Shown piece by piece: positions 12,401 to 23,191 of a stretch of DNA of 64,000 nucleotides. The position numbers and the translations under genes were made by a program. The number at the start of each line of letters is the position of its first letter. Position 1 is the stretch's first letter. Below the pieces are notes generated by a model that saw only the letters and a list, made by a program, of their open reading frames with translations, made no database searches and was not told the DNA's origin. The stretch spans positions 5,110,001 through 5,174,000 of the forward strand of contig NC_070567.1 in the NCBI RefSeq assembly GCF_026914185.1, written 5' to 3'. The stretch comes from Puccinia triticina. Lineage: Eukaryota > Basidiomycota > Pucciniomycetes > Pucciniales > Pucciniaceae.

Positions 12401-12475
12401 TCCCTCCGGAGCCGAGAAGGCGATAGAACCGACGGCCATGCTGGCAGGTGTTGAGCTTCTACTGGGACAAATCAA
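9460..12475 (-). CDS. creC: CreC/WDR20-type WD40 protein (deubiquitinase cofactor)
   Basis: Six exons: 10903-12475, 10612-10696, 10416-10491, 10330-10160, 10084-9731 and 9615-9460. All phases agree, giving about 804 residues (792 if the Met at 12439 is used). The long N-terminus is Ser/Asn/Pro-rich. WD40 features follow: YFDPFCARYTRLNKGG, VSSHVDGTLICWDKE, DFAFSPDSKFCAIVSEDG, SYFGALLCVCWSSDGRFVF joined to TGGQDDLVTAYS, GHGSFVTGISFDPW, and FASVSEDCKLIFWDLSG. The last exon has RTGQVNVFGRP. This order is typical of fungal CreC and animal WDR20. CreC proteins stabilise and activate a ubiquitin protease (CreB/USP12-46 type) and in Aspergillus act in carbon catabolite repression; the role here is inferred from family. 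The intron before exon 2 is about 206 nt, long for this gene set. A His/Asn/Gln-rich insert lies after the FWD motif. Confidence 0.87.
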
Positions 12476-12884
12476 TCTTGAGTATGGAGGTTTCGATCCA
12501 TCAACTTATTCGATCGCCCTCGTTCGTTCGTGCAATCGAGTGTTTGCGTTTTTCCTTGGCACACGATGTGACGACAGAAATATGTATGTGATCCAGGGAG
12601 GGCGTGGCCGGTGCGAGCCTTGCAAAGCAAGCAAATTTTCAGCTTGGGAGTGTCGGGGCTTGATGGGCGATATGTGCCAATAAATATGTAGACACTCACC
12701 AGGTGGTTGGTTCGGAAGAAGTGGTTCTTGGCGGAAGTGGTGGTGGTGGTGAGCCGTGGCGGATAGGATATACCGAACTCGGTATCTATTCACATCAGCC
12801 ACCGAATCAGTACCCACCGAGCACCACCACACCCACCACGGGTCAGCCACACCACGCCAGCTGGACTCAGGACCAACCACCAAC
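12476..12884. promoter_or_regulatory. Divergent promoter region of CreC-type gene and OST3
   Basis: About 410 bp separate the two starts. The OST3-proximal part has CCACC/CACCAC-rich direct repeats around 12811-12880, typical of a pyrimidine/purine-biased leader. No specific operator is recognised. Confidence 0.35.
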
Positions 12885-14364
12885 ATGCCTTTCCTCAAGA
12901 CCTGCTCGGCCGCCCTCGTCTCGCTCCTTGCCCTCACCTCCGGCCTCCCCCACGTACGCGCGGCCGCGAACAGCGATCCGCTATCGAAACTGGTCGCACT
13001 GACCAAGGCCGGCAAGGGCGTCGCACCGCTCAACGACAAGCTGTACGACGAGATCTTCTCCGGGCCTAGGAACTTCTCCGTCACCCTCGTCCTCACCGCC
13101 CTGGGCTCCCAATTCCAGTGCCAACCCTGTCAGTAAGTCTGAGCAACACCCGTTTCTTTCCTTAGCTCAACACAGCTCATTCCTTTGCTTTGTTTGTTTG
13201 CGTGCTTGCTTCAGGATTTTCGATCTGGAATACCAGCTGCTTGCTCGTCAATGGGCCAAGCAACCAGCCAAGATCCGGAACACGCATTTCTTTGCGATGC
13301 TCGATTTCAAAGAGGGCAAGAACACGTTCGCCAAGGTGAGCCGATCCGATCCCCACCATCCGATCACTCACCATCGATTCTAACAACAGGCTGTCGATTT
13401 CGGGAATATGGATAGCTCGGTCTGAATACGGCCCCTCAAGCACGCATCTTCCTGGCTAACGAGGGCCCAGAGGCGGTGACCGATCTGAAGAAACAAGTCC
13501 TCAGTTACGACTTCAACAAGGGCGGGCCCCGCGGTCTGACGGCTGAGATGTTCACGGAGTGGGCTATCAGCTCGGCTAACTTGCCCCCCTTCTTCCGTCG
13601 CCCCCCAAACTACGGAAGGATCTTTGCCGCCTCTTGCGTCCTCTTGGCTACCCTGATTCTCATGAAGGTTGCATGGCCGATCGTCAGGTTGATTCTTACC
13701 AGTAGATTCATCTGGGCTGCTGCACTCTTGGTGGGCTGCCTTCCTTTTCTCATTGCACCAATTGATCTCAATTGGGGAGAAAATAGGAAGTACTCACGCC
13801 CTTTCCTCCTGTTTTTGATGCCTATTCGTTCATTCGATCGCAGCCGGTGATCTTACTCATGATCTCAGGTCAGATGTGGTGTCAGATCCGATCACCACCT
13901 TACATGGTCAAACAACCAAATGGAGCACCTTCCTACATTGCTGGAGGATATTCCAATCAATACGGCGTTGAAACTCAAGTGATTGCAAGTCTTTGTGAGT
14001 CTTATCTTTTTTTTCTTCTCTAACTTTACCTACTTGAGCTCACCGTGCTGACTTACTCGTCGTGTTCCTTCATTTCAGATGGGGTCTTGGCATTCGCTGC
14101 TTATACACTGGCATTTACGGTTGCTAAGCTCGATGATCCTATTCGTCAACGGGTGGCCGTTTACGTCTGGCTTGGCGTCTTCCTCACTATCTCGAGCATG
14201 CTCCTCAACATCTTCCGAATGAAAAAGTGGGTCATCACTCTCCTGTCTTTTACAGCAAGTCATGGGGCTGACCATCTGCTCATATGTCGGTTCGGCTCGT
14301 CCTTTTTTTTTTTTTCTTTTCCTCAAAAAAAAGTGGAGGTTATCCATTCAAATTGTTTCTCTGA
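12885..14364 (+). CDS. OST3: Oligosaccharyltransferase subunit Ost3/Ost6
   Basis: Six exons: 12885-13132, 13215-13335, 13416-13730, 13844-13994, 14079-14226 and 14334-14364. Phases agree, giving 337 residues. Residues 1 to about 26 form a signal peptide. The lumenal thioredoxin-like domain has the redox motif C79-Q-P-C82, and FDLEYQLLARQW and LNTAPQARIFL follow. Four membrane spans are visible (FAASCVLLATLILMKV, IWAAAL+PVILLMISG, YGVLAFAAYTLAFTV, VAVYVWLGVFLTISSMLL). The protein ends in NGGYPF, assembled across the last intron exactly as the family C-terminus requires. In the ER membrane this subunit holds acceptor proteins by mixed disulfide and helps N-glycosylate hindered sites. The final exon is only 31 nt. 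The donor at 13731 (GTGGGC) is weak, and a longer third exon is the main alternative. Confidence 0.9.
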
Positions 14365-14664
14365 TCCCAGTAAGAAATCCCAAAAACAAAATGATGGTGA
14401 TGGGTTCGAACACCCCCAGAACTTGTATATTGCAAAGACGTTTCACTCTCACCTGTGTACCCGCGCGAAAAGGACGCTGAGAGCGGATATTTCTCTCCTA
14501 GTCGTTTTTCAAATCAAAGCAACCTGTAGTGTAGACAACATGGTGTTCGCAATGAATGTCTCTTAATCACCACTTGTCTTCCTTCCAACCTGATTGGATC
14601 CTTGCAAGCATTCTAAATGAACAATGAGGACATTGGGAGGGCAAGAGAATGTCGGAATGGGTGG
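14365..14664. other. OST3 3' flank
   Basis: About 300 bp with no supported gene, ending at the 8-bp duplication that precedes the palindromic element. Confidence 0.5.
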
Positions 14665-14672
14665 TTTTTATA

Positions 14673-16168
14673 GGGAGTTGAAAAATTGACTCCCAGAAAT
14701 TAATAAATCGACTCCCAAAAGTTGTTTACGTCGCGCGGACCGTCTCGGGACGTCCCCCGTGGGTCCTCAGGACCTCGCGCGGCCCAAAAAGCATTTTGGG
14801 AGTCGATTAATTAATTCCCCTCTCGAGGATGGGAGTCGATATATTAATTTAACAAAAAATGACGGAATATACAAATTTTTTTATATCTTGTCACTGTTGG
14901 ACCCAAACACCCTAAAAGTTTTGCAGCAATATAAATACACTCTTGAGAGAATATTGTGAGCTTCACGGCATTAGTACTCTCCAGGGAGACCCTGTGTAGC
15001 CGGGGGCGGATTTGGCGGATTTCCTACTAAGGCAAACCCCCAAAACCTTATCTACGGTGCTCCAAACGGCCCCAAGTTTTTTAGCTATAATATTACACTC
15101 TTTAAAACATATGTTAAGCTTCACGGCATTAGTACTGCTCAGGGAGACCCTGTGTAGCCAGGGGTGGATTTGGCGGATTGTCTACTAAGGCAAACCCCCA
15201 AAACCCTATCTACAGTGCTCCAAACGGCCCCAAATTTTTTCTGTTATGAGAATGCAATCTCTAGAAAACATTATAAGCTCCAAGGAGGTATTAAAGATCA
15301 GCCACACCTTCTATTGACTGTGGTGTAGTGTAGCGCAGCGCAAATGCGCTATTTTTTAGCGTAGTGTTAGCGCAATCGCGCGCATCTGCGCTAAAGCTAC
15401 GCGCACAGGGTTCAAATCTATGTTAGCTTTTAGTTTAGTTTTAGCGCAGACACACGCCATTGCGCTAATGCTACGTTAAAAAATAGTGCATTTGCGCTGC
15501 GCTACGCTACACCACGGTCAATAGAAGGTGTGCCTGATGTGTGATAACACCTTGGAGCTTATGATGTTTTCTAGAGATTTTATTCTTATAGTAGAAAAAA
15601 TTTGGGGCCATTTGGAGCACCGTTGGTAAGGTTTTGGGGGTTTGCCTTAGTAAGAAATCCGCCAAATCCACCCCTGGCTACACAGGGTCTCCCTGAGGAG
15701 TACTAATGCCGTGAAGCTTAGCATATGTTTTAAAGAGTGTAATATTATAGCTAAAAAAATTTGGGGCCGTTTGGAGCACCGTAGATAAGGTTTTGGGGGT
15801 TTGCCTTAGTAGGAAATCCGCCAAATCCGCCCCCGGCTACACAGGGTCTCCCTGGAGAGGACTAATGCCGTGAAGCTCACAATATTCTCTCAAGAGTGTA
15901 TTTATATTGCTGTAAAACTTTTAGGGTGTTTGGGTACAACAGTGACAAGATATAAAAAAATTTGTATATTCTGTCATTTTTTGTTAAATTAATATATATT
16001 ATCGACTCCCATCCTCAAGAGGGGAATTAATTAATCAACTCCCAAAATGCTTTTGGGGCCGCGCGAGGTCCCGAGGACCCACGGGGGACGTCCCAAGACG
16101 GTCCGCGCGACGTAAATGACTTTTGGGAGTCGATTTATTAATTCCTGGGAGTCAATTTTTCAACTCCC
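14673..16168. mobile_element. Large palindromic (foldback) transposable element with 8-bp TSD
   Basis: The 1,496-bp element is almost wholly one inverted repeat, with arms of roughly 650-700 bp. The ends are GGGAGTTGAAAAATTG and its reverse complement. Direct duplications TTTTTATA flank it at 14665-14672 and 16169-16176. Each arm contains two tandem copies of a unit of about 157 bp beginning near CTTCACGGCATTAG (14961 and 15118 on the left) and mirrored on the right. The centre, near 15420, is built of GCGC-rich motifs (TGCGCT, AGCGCA). There is no coding capacity, so it is non-autonomous. An 8-bp TSD fits hAT, P or Merlin-type elements. The GGG terminus does not match the hAT TAG/CAG end, so the superfamily is open. 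The AT-rich TSD is less specific than a mixed one, but all 8 positions match. Confidence 0.85.
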
Positions 16169-16320
16169 TTTTTATATGAGCCAATTGAGTTTGATGTTAA
16201 ATATGAAGCAAAAGAGTCTGTGATTGGTGCATGATTACAATTTCCGGAGGATTGGATATGGCCTTACAGCCAACAATTAGGCAACTGGGCAGCTGAATTA
16301 TGGTGAATGTGAAAAAATCA

Positions 16321-16701
16321 GGGCCCTGATTGGACACATAATAAATCTAGGTGTTATATTGCACAAATCATTAAATACATAAAATACCATTACAAATGTG
16401 GTACCTAATTAATTTCTCTGTCAGGACACCTGACCTCTCAATATTTTTATCAGATTGAGATAATTTCATCATCTCCAACACCATAAAAGCAATATTCCAC
16501 CTTATATTGGTCAAGAGGGTAATATGCTATTATGGCACTGAAGATAACCAAAAAAAAATTAATCTGGTGGAACTATTGAGGAGATCACTTGTTCACCTTG
16601 CCTGAAAAAACATTTAGGTACCACTTTTTGGATAGTTTGTTTTTGATTTAATGATTTGTGTGATATAGCACCTAAATTTATGATGTGTCCAAACAGGGCC
16701 C
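16321..16701. mobile_element. MITE-like inverted-repeat element
   Basis: Terminal inverted repeats of about 55 bp: GGGCCCTGATTGGACACAT at the left, and the reverse complement of TGTGTCCAAACAGGGCCC at the right, including the shared inner motif of AATCATTAAA. Length is 381 bp with no coding capacity. I could not see a convincing TSD. The TAGAG-family copy at 16719 lies just outside its right end. Confidence 0.65.
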
Positions 16702-16718
16702 AAAGCATTATTGGGTCT

Positions 16719-17663
16719 TAGAGAATCTGCCGTTGGACCCGGGTGCCAGCGGCACCCGGGTGCCGCACCCGTTTTACCTGAAAAACAGGCACCCGCACCC
16801 GTACCCGGCACCTGCCGGCGGGTGTTGCGGGTGTACCGGCGGTGTACCGGCGGGTGCCGCGGGTGTACCGGCGGTGTACCGGCGGGTGCCGCGGGTGTAC
16901 CGGCGGGTGCCGCGGGTGTACCGGCGGGTGCCGCGGGTGTACCGGCGGTGTACCGGCGGGTGCCGCCGGAAAGGATCCCTTCCGGGAGACGAGGCTGTTG
17001 TAGTCTTGTCGTCCGCAAGGGATCCGCGGACGACGAGGCTACAACAGCCTCGTCGCTCGCAAGTGATCCCTTGCGGACGACGAGGCTGTATCTTGTCGTC
17101 CGCAAGGGTTCACTTGCGGACGACGAGGCTGTATCTTGTCGTCCGCAAGGGTTCACTTGCGGACGACGAGATACAGCCTCCTCGTCCGCAAGGGATCCCT
17201 TCCGGGAGACGAGGCTGTTGTAGCCTCGTCCTCCGCGGGGGATCCGGACGACGAGGCTACAACAGCCTCGTCTCACTGAAGGGATCCTCCCGGACGACGA
17301 CGCTACAACAGCCTCGTCTCCCGGAAGGGATTCCTCCCAGACGACGAGGCTACAACAGCCTGGTCTCCCGGACGACGGCTACAACAGCCTCGTCTCCCGG
17401 AAGGGATTCCTCCCGGACGACGAGGCTATGCTGTAGCCTCTTCGTCTGGACGACCCAAACTCCGCCGCATCCGGGGGAGCTGGGGCGGTACCTGGGCAGG
17501 TACCCGGGTGCCGCACCCGTTTTACCCAAAAAACAGGCACCCGTACCCGCACCCGGCACCCGCGCGCGGGTGCGGGGCGGGTGCCGGAGGTACCTGCCAA
17601 CGGGTGCCGGGTACCTGCCGCGGGTGCCGGGTACCTGCCGCGGGTCCAACGGCAGATTCTCTA
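16719..17663. mobile_element. TAGAG-ended hAT-like non-autonomous element, copy A
   Basis: The 945-bp element has ends TAGAGAATCTGCCGTTGG and the exact reverse complement. A perfect 8-bp TSD TTGGGTCT lies at 16711-16718 and 17664-17671. An end of the form TAGNG plus an 8-bp TSD fits the hAT superfamily. The inside is GC-rich: subterminal CACCCG/CGGGTG clusters, a tandem CCGGCGGGTGCCGCGGGTGTA-like array at about 16818-16966, then palindromic modules built on GACGAGGCTGTTGTAGCC. There is no transposase; the long open frames here are artefacts of the repeats. Orientation is opposite to the copies at 29603 and 36897. Confidence 0.88.
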
Positions 17664-17671
17664 TTGGGTCT

Positions 17672-18584
17672 GATGAATCCTGTCTATTCAGTGATGTCTT
17701 ACTGTATGTGTGACTTACTCTCTCGGTACCCTGGCCATTCAGTGATATATCTGCATCTGCAAGATCTGCACATTGATCAGTGTTTGGGACCTCTGCAGTC
17801 TAAACTCTTTGTTTGTTGAGGGTACCTCAAGTGACACAAGAGCTAAGAGAGATGAAATAAATGAATACAAAGGACATAGCATCTGAAGAGATTTGAAACA
17901 CTACCTCAAGCTAACCCAAGATTATATCTGCTCAAAATTTTATAAATTCAAAAAATGATATGGACATTTGATAGAATAATTATGAAAATAGCTAAAATGA
18001 TTTTCAACAAGCCACTAACATCATACTTCAATGTTGCAGCAACTCTCTGACAGTTTTCATTGGGGAAATCAAAGGAAACTTGTGGTGAGGATTAGTTGAA
18101 TTTGTTTCAACCAAGCTTTGATGCACAATCACTGTGCACATTGCACAGTTACTGCCAAAAAAACTAATAGCTAATTGGGTGGAGTAAGAGTTACAACAGC
18201 AATCAAGCCAGAGTATCTCATTGGAAAACTTCTTCTTCTATTATTCATGGTTGATTTATTGTTACTGATTAAAGATGGCATGAATCCGTGGGGTTCATAT
18301 AAACTCCACCATAGGTGAGATTTGAAAAATCAGAAACTGATTCAATTGAAAAAGAAACCAATAAATATACCTCAAACCCAGGTTCAAAAGGAAGAAAAAA
18401 ACTCAAAGAAAATCAACTAAATAATTCAATAAGCTACCAAGGAAATGTATTGGATGCAATCAACAAGCATAGATTGGCTTTAGTTCATTCTTGATTCATA
18501 ATATTGATAGCCTGTTTGATCATTCTGCTGATTTGATTTTTGTGCCTTGATGCTCTGGATATTATGAACTCATAATTTCCCATT
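17672..18584. other. AT-rich intergenic region
   Basis: No supported gene. Contains the 3' flank of the minus-strand secreted-protein gene and AT-rich sequence with no clear repeat. Confidence 0.5.
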
Positions 18585-19462
18585 TTACATATCCTTATCC
18601 GCCTGGTGTACCCAATTGACCCCAAGCCGTTGCTTAAAATCTGTAATCAACACCGTGGCTACTTCATCAATGTCACTTAAGAATTTGAGGCGATCTTGAT
18701 CCATTATACCGACGGATGCTTCTTCAGACTTAACCCAGTCTCTATATTTTTGGATTGCCGCTAGGTTTTCCCTCAAGTAGTGACGTGTGGAAGAAATATC
18801 TGATCCCACCACATTTTTAAGCAATTGGGTCATGGAGGACAGCATCTCAGACAGAATTTCAGAAACGGGCTCCTTATCAAAATCCGGGTACTTTCTCCAG
18901 AGTTCCTGGAGCAACTCGCCGCCGTTCTTATCGCTTTCCGAACCCATGGGGTTTTCCGCGAATTTTTGGAGATTCTCTTCACTTTCCAACTCTGAAACCC
19001 CGCGACTCTTGTTAGCTGCTTCATTAAACAATAGATGATCGAATATAAGTAGGAGGTTCGAGTTAGAGTGGCAGGACAGAATATCATGACGCGCACCTTC
19101 ATCTCCACCCATTCCATGATGTTCACCTTCATACATCGACAGTTTCTGGATAGTTTCCTGTTGCTGGTCTTTGTTAGACTCAACGGCTGCGCTGTGGTCT
19201 AATGCCGCCTTCTCCATGTCTGCATCATAACGGATCGAGGATTGAAGGCCCACATCCCCCGCTTCTTCTGTAAGAACAATTGGAAATTTGTACATAGCGA
19301 TGAGCGAATGGTCAAACAGACTGAGAGAGGTATGATAGGAAGAGAAAAAACTGCTCTCGTACTGATTGAATGGCCCGCTTGCATGGGAGCAGATAGCGCC
19401 AGTCGGCTGTACCCTAAGGTGTGCAGCGCGATGCACAACAAGGACTTCTTCGCAGCGATCAT
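18585..19462 (-). CDS. Putative secreted protein of unknown family (signal peptide)
   Basis: Two exons: 19363-19462 and 18585-19267, joined by a 95-nt intron (GTACGA...TTACAG) in phase, give 260 residues. Exon 1 encodes a good signal peptide: Lys-Lys near the N-terminus, a hydrophobic core SLLCIALHTLG, and a small-residue cleavage site near ALSA. The mature part is hydrophilic and mostly helical with few Cys (about one). It is rich in acidic residues and ends DFKQRLGVNWVHQADKDM. No domain is recognised and no membrane span follows, so export is inferred. A further intron in the middle (from a GTGCGC around 19095) is possible. In a rust fungus such a gene is a candidate secreted effector, but nothing in the sequence proves a host role. 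It stands alone between TE-rich flanks. Confidence 0.6.
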
Positions 19463-22400
19463 TATATCGTTGCCGTTAAGATAAACGTAATTTTAGTCAA
19501 GTATCTAGATGCTGAGGAAGTGAGGAGCAATTACTTTGATTCAAGGTATCTACTTAGATAAATATTGCACGCAAGGACCAAGTGTAGTCAGAGTGGCTGT
19601 CTATTTGTACCCACTCGATTTCCCGAAGTACTTCAGCTGGGACTAGGGAGCACATACATGCATCTCAACCAAACGAGCTGTTGACGTGACAGTGCAGCTT
19701 ATTTAGAATACCCTTGGACACTACTGGCAGCCATCCAGAGTTCCAGCAACTCTGTGAAGCATATCCTCAGATCACGTATCCGAACTCGAGGGAATACCAA
19801 TGTAGCATACACTGAAGATTGCGACCTGAATGGAAATTCGAGAAATTGTTGGAGCGAGGGAGCCTGGGGCCGCCGGGCTGCCTCACAAATGGCAAAGCCT
19901 ATAATCATGATATCACGAGCAGCGTTTGGCTGAGCTGATTACTGAAATAGGAATACTTCCTACTGTGCCATTGGAGCCCTAGGCTTCGGGACGCATCTTC
20001 AGTGAAGTCGGTAAAAAGCAGATTTGATGTGTTGTAACTTGTAGCCTGATCACTCGATTCCGACCTCACGTCTTTCAGAATCAGATCACACTTGGTGCGC
20101 CAGGGAAGGACAAAATATCAGTCTGTGACTTTTCTTAATACACCGGCGTTGACGTTTTCACTGAATATGTGATTTCAATGGGGGTGCTCGCAAAAAAATT
20201 GGATGGATATTTGTGCAGTGCACAGAAGCTATATTTTGAAAAAAGCAAAATATGATGACAAAAAAAAAGTACAATCACTTCAGGAAGGCCAAGTCTCTCC
20301 TTTGGGGTATCCCTGCGGGACAACTTGCCCCTTCAAATTTGGTTGCAAGGGATTTGCGACACATTGTTGGACATGGTGATATATCCATAGCGGTCACTGG
20401 TACCTTATCTTGAGTTTCGCCTGGCTTTGGCCTTTACAGCTGATGGGGCCGTCGTTTGCCAATTGATGAACCTTGGTGGTCAACTGTGTATGGTAGGAAT
20501 CCAGTCAGCAGAGTGGCCGGTTTCTGGCCAGTGGCCAGGACGGCTCGCCAACCCGATGCCAGTTCGAAACTTGAGCCCGCCGTATACACTCAATTTCATA
20601 CCTGGGTGTGGCCGGGTGTGGCCGGCATGGCATGCGTTAAAATGAATTCCATCTGCGGTGATATTTTGCATCACAGGTGTTCTCGGCAGATGATGATTGC
20701 AGAATTCCGTTGGCCAACATATGCCAGGGTGAATTGTACAAAATTGGTAATGGCCCTTGTGATCTTGTCGCCGCTGACATTCATTCTGATGCAATTCCAT
20801 GATCCCTATCTCATGTCCAAGCATGGATCGTTTTTTGTATACCCAAAAATATAACCGCAGAGAGAGAAAAAAAAACCGTAGAGATGACATGCCCCAGCTG
20901 GTTAATGTAACTATACGCTAGCGATGGACAAAGGGCAGCCCATTGAAGCCCATTCAATTGTCTTTAAATAAAGAATGTCCGCTCAAGATGCATGTGTATC
21001 TCCACTTTTTGTCCAACCAAGAGACAGTGTATTACGACCCACGCAAACTGATCCTTGCCGGTTGAGCTCGTCCTTCTGAAGCGGTGCGAACATCTCAGAA
21101 GGTGATCGTGCTTTTGCTGTTGAACATTTGTCGAGATTGATACATAAATATCTATTGAGGATTATCGTCTCCGAGAATGAAGCCTCCTCTACAATACAAA
21201 TTGGGTGTCACCATTCGCCAAGCACCGAGCCCGACTGTGTACGTATATCAGAAGCAACTGTTGTCCGATGGTTCATGTCCTGCATGAGTTGTGGTGTGTT
21301 GATTTGCACCTTGAAAGAGGCTTTCAATGGCGACTCATTTCTGTACGCGCCAAGGGTGCGAAGGAGACTCTGACTGGAGAGTTATCGTGTACTTATCGCT
21401 GCTCCCAAGACTTCTGTGTGGCTTTCAAGTCGGCCTAGGGACGACATCCAAAACCTCTGACAAAAAACCCTACAATTCCGGAAATTCCATTTTGCATTTG
21501 AAATCCGATGGTCCAATACCCAGAAGGCCCCATCCAGACTTGCCATGCAACTGCACACAAACATTCAGCTTGAAGAAATTGAATGGAAATCTGGCCATGT
21601 CTGGCCGGCCTCTCATCCAACTGTATCACACGCCGGTTGCGAAGTCACCAATACAAAAATGATCAACAATTCACATACATACATACGTAACGCATCTACA
21701 CATGATTGTATTCATCAAGCCGCAAATCGGCCGCCTGTGCCAGCCTGTGCCTCAGCGGACTGCTACCGGACAGCGGTCCTTAAATCAGAGGAGGCTTCGA
21801 GTCCGGGGGTGGCAAGCATCAGCCAACATCCCTCTTCCCGCAATCACTTCTGCAACCTTCCACCCCTAACAAGTCTTCCCCATTCTGTCCATTGTTCGCT
21901 GTCTTCTTGTGGAGAACGAATATCGCCGTCGCGGCTGAGTGTGGTCAGTCAATCAAATCTCAAGTTGGGCTTCTTTCTCAAAGCCTTTGCTCCGACAACT
22001 ATCATCTGCTTGTTAGACCTTCTTCCCCCCTACAAGGCTGGAGCCTGATCGAATCTTGAAGCTTCTAATTAACACACGTTAATTATCTGATCTACATGTG
22101 GTCTATCTAAACACGTACAAATCTCTGCCATCTCGCGGTAAATTTGATGATGTTCGAAACATCCAACAATCATCCCCCAACTACGCTTACTTTAGGATGA
22201 TTAGTGCGGAACATTACGTGGATCATCAACCTTCACCAAGCCCTTTCATTTCTGCCCTCTGCCGATAGTTTACATCTGATTCCGACTTGAGACCATACAT
22301 GCAATTTCCCCAACCAGCTCAGCCTCTCACTATTCATGCCACTTATTTATAGTGTGCTAAACATCGCGTTTTCCACTGCAACCAAAACATCCCCGACCTG

Positions 22401-23191
22401 CCGGCTACAAAGCTTCTTGAAAACCACGCTGATATCTATTGATGTCCACTTTCTCTTGAAATTAGAATTGGGCACTTTGGTATACACAAATACTTGGCCA
22501 ACGCTCGTTAGTAAACAGGTGAGTCACTCGCTAAATCGGATTGGTCTCGATTGTTATCACACGGCTCAACAATCGCCTCTGCGATCCGATTACCGAATCT
22601 GTAGCTTCCGCTTGCACATACCGGACAACCAATACCGAATCTGCTTTGTTTTGCCGAACAACCTTGATAACCCACACCACCAGGATACAAACCACTCGCG
22701 CCCAGACCACAGGGATAAACTTTTGGACTCAAAAGGGCATACATTTCACCAACAAGGTTCGCGTCAGTGACTCAGCATAATATGGCAATTCTTTCCTCCT
22801 TCTCAAGCATGCTCCGACCCCTTCTGCATCTCACCAATTTATTTGGTTCTGATTGTTGTTTCTCTCGTTGGTGCCTTGCATCACACACCGCATATATTCA
22901 AATGAAACGATAGCAGGATTTCCAGCGTGCAAGACACGATCGCTGTACTCGTCCTTTCATTTTGAAAGGGTTTGACAGTTGAGCTTCATCGGCCCAACCA
23001 TTTTCATCAAAGTTTGTCCCTCAATCTTGCTTGCCTCAATCCCTCCCCTATTATATTGAATCCCTCCGTCCCCAAGGAGCACGATATCTCATTGACTATA
23101 TTCTGAATTCTCGATCCAAATTATCTCAGGGATATCAGGTCTAATCCAGAACGCGATATAAACCCCCTCTTCTTCAAATCGATCTCCAGTC
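19463..23191. other. Long intergenic region without a supported gene
   Basis: About 3.7 kb. Open frames up to 167 codons occur (for example plus 21545-22048 and minus 20480-20890), but they overlap on both strands, lack domains and show no intron phasing. Local TGGCCGG/GTGTGGCCGG clusters near 20500-20640 hint at degenerate repeats. The last few hundred bases before 23192 are pyrimidine-rich and are probably the promoter and leader of the transporter gene. Confidence 0.4.

Noticed and set aside
14045..14566. A 173-codon frame at the end of OST3
   Set aside because: It runs through an OST3 intron; splicing to NGGYPF gives the true family C-terminus.
16685..17713. 342-codon and 170-codon frames in TAGAG copy A
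   Set aside because: Repetitive translations of GC-rich hairpin modules on both strands; the same happens in copies B and C.
21545..22048. 167-codon open frame
   Set aside because: No domain, no splice support, no homologous feel, and comparable frames occur on the opposite strand.
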